From Acholeplasma laidlawii_A (lineage in GTDB: Bacteria; Bacillota_I; Bacilli_A; Acholeplasmatales; Acholeplasmataceae), in assembly GCF_030166555.2 (NCBI RefSeq), contig NZ_CP126461.2: a stretch of 64,000 bases of DNA. One strand, given 5' to 3'. Made by a program: the position numbers and the translations under genes. The notes under the pieces were generated by a model. It did no database searches. It saw only the letters and a list, made by a program, of their open reading frames with translations, and was not told the DNA's origin. Numbering within the stretch: the stretch's first letter is position 1; the number at the start of each line of letters is the position of its first letter. Of this stretch, positions 28,943 to 37,944 are shown one piece after another.

Positions 28943-29036
28943 GTGTGTATGGCACTATGTCACTAAATGCATATTTGTTGTAGTGTTCTTGCTATAAGGT
29001 TTCTAGTTCTTTCCACTTCTTACAGCCTTTCACTAC
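28943..29036 (-). repeat. Diverged direct repeat, copy 2
   Basis: Counterpart of the repeat at 27963-28058, with the perfect 19-bp block at 28951-28969. The minus-strand frame reads KKWKELETL, a stop, then QEHYNKYAFSDIVPYTR and a stop. It fills most of the gap between the DUF4238 gene and the frameshifted HEPN-like gene. Confidence 0.6.
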
Positions 29037-29060
29037 TGTTATCTTACTAAAATTATCATT

Positions 29061-30083
29061 TTAAAATCGGACAGTAACTTTTCTTATATTGAGTTTGGAT
29101 TTTGCTTTATTAAGATCCTCTTTTTTACATACTAGAATCTTATTCCCATCTTCATACATAATGGAATTGAATCGTTTAAATACTATATCATTGCATGAAT
29201 TAATAACTATTTCTGCTTTATTGTACTTGGTCACTTGAACTACAGTGGGTACTATCGTAACATTTAACTCTTTTATACTACATGAATCAAATAAAACAGA
29301 TTCATCTTCATAAAACATTTCAGATATGTAAGGATCAATTGTTCCTAATCCATATTTATTACCAAATCGTCTTTTTGTATATTCAAATTGATCCATATTT
29401 TGATAATATTTAGATTTAACTAATAATAAAGCAAATTCAGGTGATATCGGAATATATGTATATAAATAATCAGAATCCATTGTACACTCAATAATTGCAC
29501 AAATATCAGAAACAAGAATACTCTTCTTACTAGATTTAATAATTGAGAGGTGCATACCTTGACATAAGTAAGTATTGTTCGTTGAAGGGAATATTACTCC
29601 AGTCCAATTATCAAAAATTGCATCATCAGATAGTGATTGAATTCTTTCAAATTCATCTATTATTCTATCTGTTAAATCAACAGCATCTTTTTGATTATTG
29701 ACGAGCGGAGTTCCAAATAAATAATTATTGTTTTTATATATCCCACTTTGATCACTTTTAATTACTGCAGAGGTATTATGCTGTCTACAGGCTGACAAAT
29801 AACAAAACAGTTTTAAGAGTTCAATCTCTTTGCCAGATAGACTTACGACCGTATTTGATTCCTTAATTTTCTTTAGAATATGACCTATTCTAGTTTCAAA
29901 TTTAGATATTCTGGTTTCCAGTTTGTCATCTTTTTCACCTAATGAATAATAATACTTTTCTGCAAAATCATTCTTTGTTAACTTAATATATGAATTAGAT
30001 TTTTTATCATATAGTACAGCTTTTAATTCTTCCCAATTCCTAATGATTAGTCTTGGAAGCAAATGGTTATTAACTTTTGTCAT
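29061..30083 (-). CDS. DUF4238 family protein
   Basis: A 340-aa soluble protein. The N-terminus (NNHLLPRLIIRNW, then VLYDKKSNSYIKL and an AEKYYYSLG block before ETRISKFETRIGHILKKI) is the DUF4238 layout. A PISPEFALLLV segment in the second half, where the family often has a xxPITP-like strand, supports this. DUF4238 genes are frequent in defence islands but have no established activity. It stands between two HEPN-like genes on the same strand. Confidence 0.75.
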   Translation of the reverse strand: MTKVNNHLLPRLIIRNWEELKAVLYDKKSNSYIKLTKNDFAEKYYYSLGEKDDKLETRISKFETRIGHILKKIKESNTVVSLSGKEIELLKLFCYLSACRQHNTSAVIKSDQSGIYKNNNYLFGTPLVNNQKDAVDLTDRIIDEFERIQSLSDDAIFDNWTGVIFPSTNNTYLCQGMHLSIIKSSKKSILVSDICAIIECTMDSDYLYTYIPISPEFALLLVKSKYYQNMDQFEYTKRRFGNKYGLGTIDPYISEMFYEDESVLFDSCSIKELNVTIVPTVVQVTKYNKAEIVINSCNDIVFKRFNSIMYEDGNKILVCKKEDLNKAKSKLNIRKVTVRF

Positions 30084-30184
30084 GTCTACCTACAATTTCA
30101 TAAAAATTTGAGTTCAAATGGATTTACTTGCTAAATAGAATGGTATTTTACTTATAGTTTATTACATTTGAAGAATATTCTTTA

Positions 30185-30982
30185 TTAGAACCCTATTAGT
30201 TTAACATTTTTCAAAGTTTCTTCTATTGAATCCCAACAGTTTAATACCAAATTTTCTTTACTCTTTTTTTCAAAGTTATATATGCTGCTTAAGGCATTGA
30301 TTTCTTGTCTAAATCTAATTCTTACCACATCAATAGAGGTAGTAATAAATACTTCTTTCTGAATTGAAACTGGTTCTCCATCCATTATTCTTATCTTCAT
30401 CATTTTCATGATATTAGCCAGTATTGATGTATAGTCACTAAGGAAAATAATCGTTTGAATCAAATATTCAAAACTGACTTTGTTATTGTACTCGAAGTTA
30501 TGGTCAACATGACTATAATTCTTATTACGCATATATTTAAAATGATTAATTTCGATAGAGTTGTTTTTTCTCCATTCTGCAAACACATCGAAATGATTTT
30601 TGAGTTTATTCAGATCGATATTTGTTTGAAATATGGATGTAAATTCTTTACCTTTTTCAGATACATCTTTATAAAAGTGATTTGCAAAGCCAGTTATAGA
30701 ACTGTCACCTTTAACATCAAGTAAATTGTTCAACTCAATAAACATATATGATTCATAAATAAATCCTTTATGTCTTAATGGATGTAAAACATAACTATCA
30801 CTAATGCTTTGAACTCTAAGATGTTGAAAGAATATATTTACTGTATACCAGGATACCATACTTTCAAACAGTACATCAATACGATGTTCTATTTCATTAA
30901 AAACATTAATCCATTTCTTTTCTTCAGAGGATACATTAGGATTAAATTCATTAAATAATCTGTTTGCTATTTTCTTTATCAT
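30185..30982 (-). CDS. HEPN-like (AbiU2-type) protein
   Basis: A 265-aa, mainly helical protein. The motif FKYMRNKNYSHVDHNFEY (about residues 145-162) has the R-x5-H spacing of HEPN ribonucleases and the RNK-x2-SH-D form seen in AbiU2-type proteins. Such proteins act as RNases in abortive infection or toxin-antitoxin systems. The family call rests on this motif and helical composition. It is 46 bases from the 145-aa gene upstream, so probably one transcript. Confidence 0.6.
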   Translation of the reverse strand: MIKKIANRLFNEFNPNVSSEEKKWINVFNEIEHRIDVLFESMVSWYTVNIFFQHLRVQSISDSYVLHPLRHKGFIYESYMFIELNNLLDVKGDSSITGFANHFYKDVSEKGKEFTSIFQTNIDLNKLKNHFDVFAEWRKNNSIEINHFKYMRNKNYSHVDHNFEYNNKVSFEYLIQTIIFLSDYTSILANIMKMMKIRIMDGEPVSIQKEVFITTSIDVVRIRFRQEINALSSIYNFEKKSKENLVLNCWDSIEETLKNVKLIGF

Positions 30983-31027
30983 GTTTATTCTTCTCCGTGC
31001 ATCTGCAAGAATTAGATTTTAATTGTC

Positions 31028-31465
31028 TCAATACTTGTCCAAATCCTTATAGTAATTCTTTATATGTGCTTGCCACGTTTTATTGGTATCAATATTATAT
31101 TTATCGTATAAGTGTTTATTAAGTTTATTCAGTATGGTAAAAACTTCTTCTGACGTAGCAATCCATCTAATTTCTTGATCTTCTTTTTTATTTGCATGAA
31201 CGATTGAATGTCTTAGTTCTCGAAGTCTTATCCAATCAGTTTCTTGTAATCCATCTCTTTGTTTTGATTCATATAATTCACGAGCACATATGATAGATAA
31301 ATGCATCATGCTCATAGCGACATCAATGTATGCGGGATGTTTAATTCTAAATTCACTCACTGAATCTTTTGTTTTTATATGCTTTTTCTCAACTTTATTA
31401 TTGTAGTAGTTTAGCAACAATGTGGCAGTTAAATAATTCAGTTCAAGAGATGTAGGTGTACTCAT
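31028..31465 (-). CDS. Small HEPN-like protein
   Basis: A 145-aa helical protein with LRELRHSIVHANK (about residue 85-97), an R-x4-H motif of the HEPN RNase type. Its ATG overlaps the TGA of a 54-codon ORF upstream (ATGA), so the two are translationally coupled. HEPN toxins are often paired with a small neutralising partner, which the upstream ORF could be. Confidence 0.6.
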   Translation of the reverse strand: MSTPTSLELNYLTATLLLNYYNNKVEKKHIKTKDSVSEFRIKHPAYIDVAMSMMHLSIICARELYESKQRDGLQETDWIRLRELRHSIVHANKKEDQEIRWIATSEEVFTILNKLNKHLYDKYNIDTNKTWQAHIKNYYKDLDKY

Positions 31466-31626
31466 TTTTCTTGTTCCTCAACAGTTTTCTTTAATTTTTC
31501 ACGAAAATCAAACTTATTATCTATATTGTAAAAGATAAGCGTTTCAAATCTATTAACTAAACTTTCATTGATCAAATTCTTCTTGCATAAATCAATAGCG
31601 TTTCCTATTAAACTCTTCCATTTCAA
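31462..31626 (-). CDS. 54-aa partner ORF with TTG start
   Basis: A frame too short for most gene finders: TTG at 31624-31626 after AAAGGA with a nine-base spacer, encoding LKWKSLIGNAIDLCKKNLIN and 34 more mostly charged residues (ending KLKKTVEEQEK), with its TGA overlapping the ATG of the HEPN-like gene. The coupling and composition (helical, basic/acidic) support a real gene. Its role as antidote is a guess. Confidence 0.5.
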   Translation of the reverse strand: MKWKSLIGNAIDLCKKNLINESLVNRFETLIFYNIDNKFDFREKLKKTVEEQEK

Positions 31627-31631
31627 TTATA

Positions 31632-33077
31632 CTAATCCTTTAATAGTATTGAAACTGCATTATATCCTATGAAAAAATCTATCTCTAATACAAGGATATT
31701 ATCAACTAAACTCATATTTTCAGAAACTTCAAAAACTAAATTGAATTCATAAATACCTGGTTCTTTGATTTCCAAATCTATCCATGAATAATCATTAATC
31801 GGTCTTAAACTGGCAAAATCAATAAAACCATAATATTTACTAATATCCTTATTAATATATGTGTTTTCTAAATGAAAATCGTTGTCATTATCAAGAGTAT
31901 GATTTTTACCTTCAGTTTTTAATATACTAACATTAAGAATTAGATACTTGCTACCTTGAGGAGCGATTAAATGATTTTCTGAGCCGTTTTTATTCAGCGT
32001 AGTTGCCTCATTTGAAAAACTCGCATTAGTAATCTTTATGGTATACACACCGTTTTCTAATATAGTATCTTCATTTATATTTATATATTCATCAAGAGGT
32101 ACAAGTTCCTGATAATTTGCATACACAGTATAAACCAATTCATTCTCTGATGCATAAAAATATAAATCTCTGATTTTTGTTTCTGGGCTATCTTTTACAC
32201 TTGACCAGTATAGAAATTGATAACCTTCTTTATAAGGTGTTGCAGTAGGCAATTCTTCAATTTGTCCTTTAGAAATGTTTATATCTATAATTTCTGATGA
32301 AGTTCCACCGTTGAAATCAAAATGAACATTATAATCATGCAGATTAGGACGTAAGATTAGAAAAACATTTTGTTCAATTCTATCCCAAGTATCAATTGAA
32401 AGCACCATTACTTGGGTAGAATTCAAAAATTCATCTGTTAAGAGAAAAGATAATTCAATGAATGAAGAAACACCATTATTTCTATATGGTTCAAATGTCT
32501 CAAATTGATTTGGATCACCTTTGATCACTTTATTTTTATTGCTAACTGCATTCTCAATACTACCTGTTATGTAATCCTCAGCAAAGCCAAGAGTTTCTTC
32601 AATGACATTAATGTCTCCTCCTATTGCACCAGATAACATAGCAGAAAAAGTAGCATTTGCCAATGCTTCCATAAAAATAGACATATTTGAGCGGGCATAC
32701 ATATCAACCAACCTTAATTCAAAATATTCAGATTTAATATCTTGTTGATTTACATTGATATCAGTATTCCATTGTTCAACTCTTATACTTAAATTAAGCA
32801 TATATTTTTCATCTTCTGTTTCAACAGCATTGATGCCAACCACCTTCATGAAAATTTCATCTGCAAAAACAAATTCTTCATATAAAAAGTTGTTGTTTTC
32901 ATCATATTCCTCAACCAGTGGAGGATTATTTGTTGGTGGATTTTGATTAGTTATTGAGTTGTATATTGCTATACCAACTATTGCTAATATTATGACTCCA
33001 AAAAGAATCCTTATAGACATTGGAATCTTTATTGTGATTAATTCTACAAACTTTTGTATGCCTTCTAAAAATTTCAT
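31632..33077 (-). CDS. Membrane-anchored protein with InlB-type repeat
   Basis: 481 aa. A helix at residues about 17-40 (MSIRILFGVIILAIVGIAIY) anchors a mostly extracellular chain. After an unrecognised domain, the segment YNVHFDFNGGTSSEI...EGYQFLYWS is one InlB B-repeat / Flg_new unit, and the last 150 residues (ENGVYTIKITNASF to the end) resemble a DUF4352-like or Ig-like beta domain. It stands between the HEPN cluster and the type I system but looks like a surface protein, not a defence enzyme. Confidence 0.65.
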   Translation of the reverse strand: MKFLEGIQKFVELITIKIPMSIRILFGVIILAIVGIAIYNSITNQNPPTNNPPLVEEYDENNNFLYEEFVFADEIFMKVVGINAVETEDEKYMLNLSIRVEQWNTDINVNQQDIKSEYFELRLVDMYARSNMSIFMEALANATFSAMLSGAIGGDINVIEETLGFAEDYITGSIENAVSNKNKVIKGDPNQFETFEPYRNNGVSSFIELSFLLTDEFLNSTQVMVLSIDTWDRIEQNVFLILRPNLHDYNVHFDFNGGTSSEIIDINISKGQIEELPTATPYKEGYQFLYWSSVKDSPETKIRDLYFYASENELVYTVYANYQELVPLDEYININEDTILENGVYTIKITNASFSNEATTLNKNGSENHLIAPQGSKYLILNVSILKTEGKNHTLDNDNDFHLENTYINKDISKYYGFIDFASLRPINDYSWIDLEIKEPGIYEFNLVFEVSENMSLVDNILVLEIDFFIGYNAVSILLKD

Positions 33078-33142
33078 TTTCTCTCCTAATGTTAAACTAC
33101 TTGCAATAGTTCACTTTATAAACCCATTCTACCATAAAAGAA

Positions 33143-33179
33143 AAGCCGTTAACATACTTGTTTATGATGTTATCGGCTT
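33143..33179 (-). terminator. Terminator of the type I restriction operon
   Basis: Arms AAGCCGATAACAT and ATGTTAACGGCTT (one mismatch) followed by TTTTCTTTTA on the minus strand, about 70 bases after the hsdR stop. Confidence 0.7.
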
Positions 33180-33250
33180 ACTGTATCTGTTTTACATTTG
33201 TTGATAGATTTTTGCATAATAATTTCTTTTAGAGTTAATCGCTAATATTA

Positions 33251-36244
33251 TTATTTTCTAAGCTTTTTATAAAGTTCTTTAGCCATTGCATCCATTACTC
33301 TTTCGTAAAAGGATGTGTCTGTAAATAATTTTTCAAATGACTCGTGATTTTCTGTAAATAATCTTAAGGCTATATCCTTGAATTTATCAGGAAATAAACT
33401 CTTAATGAACATTTCTGGATTATTTTCTTTTGCGTATTGAGCATATTTTTTAACTTCTGGATCATTCATAAACATCTCAAAAATACCAGAAATAATGACT
33501 TTATCACTATCAGTGAATTGTCCCATATATTGCTCATTAACCTTATCAATGATACTTTGAAGAGTGTCTTTAGATTTAGGTTTTCTTTTTGCATCTACTG
33601 ATTGCTCAGGTTTTAAATCAACTGATGTCTTTTCTAGTTCTATGCTTCCTTTATATGTCTCTTTAAGTTTGGCAAACTCTAGATTAATCTTGTCATCAAT
33701 ACTAATTTTTTCTGCAGTATCCTTAGGTAATAGATTGATTAGATAAGAAATGAACATAAACTCTTTAAAGAGTTCTTTATCATTAATTCTTACGATTTGG
33801 GTTATATATGAATAGGCATGATTGAATTTTCTTAATAGATCCCTGTATTCATATTTTTGTTTTTAATCCAACTCAAGATACTGATCTATGACAGGTTTTA
33901 GTATACTTGTTACACGGCCAAGTGCTTTATCGTCTTGTTTCTTCGCTGCATCTATTTTGATTTTGGCAAAAAGATCCACATCTTGATCGTTATATAGCAT
34001 ATAACTGTGTATCTTAGTTCTTAAATCATAGACACGATTATAATCTGTTTGGCCATCTAAATAGGTTGTTTCAAAGAATGGTTGGAATGACTTTTTCATG
34101 TCTTCATGCGTATTTACAAAATCCATGACAAAAGTGTCTACCTTACCTGGATATACGCGATTCAATCTAGAAAGCGTTTGAACAGCATTCACACCATGAA
34201 GTTTTTTATCAACATACATGGAATGTAGTAACGGTTCATCAAATCCTGTTTGATATTTATTTGCAACCACTAAAATGTTGAATTCATCACTTCTAAATGC
34301 TTTTCTAAGTTTCTTATCAGAATTAATATAATGTCCGTCTCTATCGACATTCATTTCAGCTTCTTTATAAGATTTACCATCAAGTTTAACTTCTCCAGAG
34401 AATGCAACCAATACCCCAATATTTGAAGTTATATCTGGATTATCTTTAATGTATTCTTGAATTGCATGATAATATCGGACAGCATTATGTCTTGAGTCAG
34501 CAACAATCATCGCTTTTGCTTTACCATTAATTCTAAATTGACCATTATTTAAGAAGTTATCCATTATAAGTTCAGTTTTCTTATGAATGGTAAATCCATG
34601 TTCTTTATAATAGCGAACCAAGACTCTCTTAGCTTGTCCTTCTATGACCTCAGGATTATCCCTTGTGGTTCTAACTATCTTAAATTGATCTTGAAGGGTT
34701 GTATAGTATTTGAGTACATCTAAAATAAATCCTTCTTCAATGGCTTGTCTCATCGAGTAAACATGAAATGGTTCATGTTTTCCAGTGGATGGATTTCTTC
34801 TGCCAAAAAGTTCAATTGTCTTATTTTTAGGCGTTGCAGTGAATGCAAAGAACGATTGATTACTGTGTTGTCCTTGGGCTAATACTTCTGCAACAAGTTC
34901 ATCCGTATCATCAACTTCATCTTCTTCGACACCTTCCATCTCTGCATACTCTTTAATTGCAACTTTCTTATCAATCAGTGCTCTTCTTAAGGTCTTAGCA
35001 CTTGCACCTGTCTGACCTTGATGTGCTTCATCCACGATAATCGCAAACTTTCTACCTTCCATTTCATCGAAATCTTTATAGGCAAACAAGAATTTTTGAA
35101 TGGTACAAATAATAATACGTTTCTTATCGTTAATTGCTTCTGTAAGACCTCTTGAACGCTTTTTATCATCAATTGCCTCAACTAATCCAGCTCTATGTTC
35201 AAAGCTGTTAATCGTGTCTTGTAGTTGTGAATCAAGTACTACACGGTCAGTAACAATAATAACTGAATCAAATATTGGTTTATCATTGATATTATGAACA
35301 GATGCTAATCTATATGCAATCCAAGCGATAGAATTTGATTTACCGGATCCCGCACTATGTTCAATTAAATATTTTTGACCTACACCATTATCTTTAACGT
35401 CCGATAATACTTTCTTAACGACATCATACTGATGATATCTAGGAAATATTATTTTCTTTGAGTCTTTAGGATTAGAAATAAAACGATGAAGTATGTCTAT
35501 GATGGAATTTTTAGATAGTACATCTTCCCATAGATATGATGTGGTATAACCATAAGGGTTTTGCGGATTACCAGCGCCACCACTGACACCAGAACCATTA
35601 GATCCTTGATTGAAAGGTAAGAAATGTGTATCAGTACCTTTAAGTTCTGTAGTCATCCATGTTTCATATAGGTCTACAGCAAAATAAACCAATATTCTAT
35701 GATTGAATCTGAATATCAGTTCTTTTGGATCGCGATTGTAACGCCATTGGTGCATCGCATTTCTATAATCTTGTCCCTTTAATTGGTTTTTAAGTTCGAT
35801 TGCAATAAAAGGAATACCATTAATGGATAAAACTATATCAATCGTATTGTTATTGAAAGGTGAATATGCAAATTGTCTTGTTACACCTAATATATTACCT
35901 TCATAACGTTCAACTAAAGTTGGATTCAACTCTGATTCAGGTTTAAAGAAACAGATAAAAAGGTCTATCCCCATATCTTTTATGCCATTTCTTAACACAT
36001 GAAGAAGCCCGTGATGACTAATAGAATCTTCTAGTCTGCGATATAGTTTATTAGGCGCTTCATCACCATAATATTTTATATATCGTTCCCATGATTTACT
36101 TTGAGTCTTTTTAATAAACTCTACAAGGATATCTAGATAAATACCTTTTGATACATCATATCCTTGCATAGAAAGTTTTCTATACTCGTGATTAATCAAA
36201 TGAGACTCTATATCCTCTTCAAACCTTTTTTCATTATCTTTCAT
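33251..36244 (-). pseudogene. hsdR: Type I restriction enzyme HsdR with in-frame ochre stop
   Basis: The frame from 36244 encodes a nuclease domain (D136, E150-x-K152 of the IAIELK strand), Walker A SAGSGKS at about 297-303, DEAHQGQTG, TATPKNKT and later SF2 helicase motifs, then stops at TAA (33863-33865) after 793 residues. The same frame continues at once for 203 codons (KQKYEYRDLLRKFNHAYSYI...) to 33251, giving about 997 residues, the usual HsdR length; the tail matches the C-terminal helical domain that docks on the M-S core. One base change (for instance GAA to TAA) explains it. The enzyme may be inactive, or cut weakly, while the M and S genes remain open. Confidence 0.85.
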
Positions 36245-36248
36245 AGAT

Positions 36249-36671
36249 TCACCCCTTTAAAGTGTTTCTTTTCTTTACTAAAAATAATATTGTGAAAATC
36301 GTAATGATAGTTATCCCTAAAATACTCCAAGAAATTATGATGATATGTTCTTGTAAAAACATAATGAGTGCACTCAATGCAAATCCAATCATCGTTGAAA
36401 CTACAAAATAAGCATATTTCATTACATCTGAATTAAATAGTCTAATTGCACTAAATATAATACCGACCAAAGCATAAGATAGTATGAATGTAAGTGATTT
36501 AACAATGATCTCAATTGCTGGTGATAATCCAAAATCTGTTAAACTCAATTGAAATATCCATAGAGTTAGTTTAATAAATTCACCAGTTAATTCTATTAGG
36601 ACTGAGAATACTCCAGTGGCAATAAGGATAAATAAAATAATACCAACAATAATTGATTTAGCATCTCTCAT
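36249..36671 (-). CDS. Four-helix membrane protein inside the type I operon
   Basis: A 140-aa protein with four hydrophobic helices and a short basic tail. Its start directly abuts the hsdS stop and its stop is four bases from the hsdR start, so it is embedded in the operon. No family is recognised. Its position between S and R, in perfect register, suggests a functional link or a recently captured gene. Confidence 0.65.
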   Translation of the reverse strand: MRDAKSIIVGIILFILIATGVFSVLIELTGEFIKLTLWIFQLSLTDFGLSPAIEIIVKSLTFILSYALVGIIFSAIRLFNSDVMKYAYFVVSTMIGFALSALIMFLQEHIIIISWSILGITIITIFTILFLVKKRNTLKG

Positions 36672-37919
36672 TTAGGAAACTTCTTTCTTGCCGGTAACAA
36701 ATTCATAGATTAGAGATTTTTTATAATCATTCAATTTATCAATTTTGCTGTTTTTCATTTCAATCAATTTATCAATCTTTGATACTCTACTATACAAATA
36801 TCCAGATATATGTCTCTGTTCATCGATATCAGGGTATGCAAACGAAAAATAGGAAAATTGATTTTGATATAAATGTTTAATTGTTGAACCTCCAGTTTGG
36901 GATGAATTATACCAAACCCAAAAACTATCAGATTGTAATACGAAATATATAAACGACTTGTCGAAATTAAAGTTTTCTAATACTCTAATCAGTAAAACGC
37001 CGCTATTAAGGGAAGCTTTGTTCTCAAGATTTCTTACAATTGCAACTTTCCCAATTGTACCATCCTTAGTGATAAGTAAGTCATTCTCTTTTACATGAAT
37101 TTCAGGTGCTTCATTGAATCTGTCCTCTGATATATGTACACAAGTGGTCCAATCTATGCTTCCATTTGAAAAATCAGTACCAGTTATTAATAGAGGCCCT
37201 TCTTCAATATAGTCACTAGTTGTCAAACCTTGCCATCCAATTCGACCTTTAAGTTTTGTGAAGTCTTTAATTCTTATGACTTTCCATTTACTTGGTATAT
37301 TCCCAATCCAATCAATACCACTTTCCTTAAACTCTACATTCGGATCTAAACCTTTAGTAACAACCTCACTGATTAATGATTGTTTATACTCTTTGAGTTT
37401 TTCGATTTGTCGCTGTTGGTTTTCTAATATCTTGTCCAACAATAAAACTTTTTTATCCAGGAACTTTGATATTTTCATTTGCTTTATTATATCGGACACA
37501 AAATTAATTTTTATCCGCTTAAAGCCGTTTTCATTTAAAGATACCTGCGTTGTTCCAAAACTCCATGAATCTTTTTCTTTATTAAATTCATCGTTGGATA
37601 GCAAGTAAAATAAATACTTATTAAATAATTTAGTGGAATTCAAACAATAAAACCCTGTTGAATATATATTATTTTGAGTATCGTTATCCAATAATATTAC
37701 TTTATTTGTATTTGCCATTTTTGCAATCAATATATCGCCAGCTGATCCCATGACATTGGCTCTAGAAGGTTTATTATCAAAAGTGACTTCTTGTCCATTT
37801 TCTATATCATCGGAGTCGCCAGTTGATATATATTTCTTCGTTCCTTCAAAATAATCAACCTTAGAATTTGTAAACTTTATTAATTTATATATATTATCAT
37901 AAGAATTACTCATTTCCAA
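36672..37919 (-). CDS. hsdS: Type I restriction specificity subunit
   Basis: A 415-aa HsdS with two target-recognition domains, residues about 10-150 and 205-380, each followed by a conserved helix. The spacers are the long coiled helices KILENQQRQIEKLKEYKQSL and IEMKNSKIDKLNDYKKSL. Between them WIGNIPSKWKVIRIKDF is the typical start of TRD2. It sets the two-part DNA recognition sequence and assembles with HsdM and HsdR. It lies 25 bases after hsdM. Confidence 0.9.
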   Translation of the reverse strand: MEMSNSYDNIYKLIKFTNSKVDYFEGTKKYISTGDSDDIENGQEVTFDNKPSRANVMGSAGDILIAKMANTNKVILLDNDTQNNIYSTGFYCLNSTKLFNKYLFYLLSNDEFNKEKDSWSFGTTQVSLNENGFKRIKINFVSDIIKQMKISKFLDKKVLLLDKILENQQRQIEKLKEYKQSLISEVVTKGLDPNVEFKESGIDWIGNIPSKWKVIRIKDFTKLKGRIGWQGLTTSDYIEEGPLLITGTDFSNGSIDWTTCVHISEDRFNEAPEIHVKENDLLITKDGTIGKVAIVRNLENKASLNSGVLLIRVLENFNFDKSFIYFVLQSDSFWVWYNSSQTGGSTIKHLYQNQFSYFSFAYPDIDEQRHISGYLYSRVSKIDKLIEMKNSKIDKLNDYKKSLIYEFVTGKKEVS

Positions 37920-37944
37920 ACAACTCCTTCATAAGTAGTGTTTC

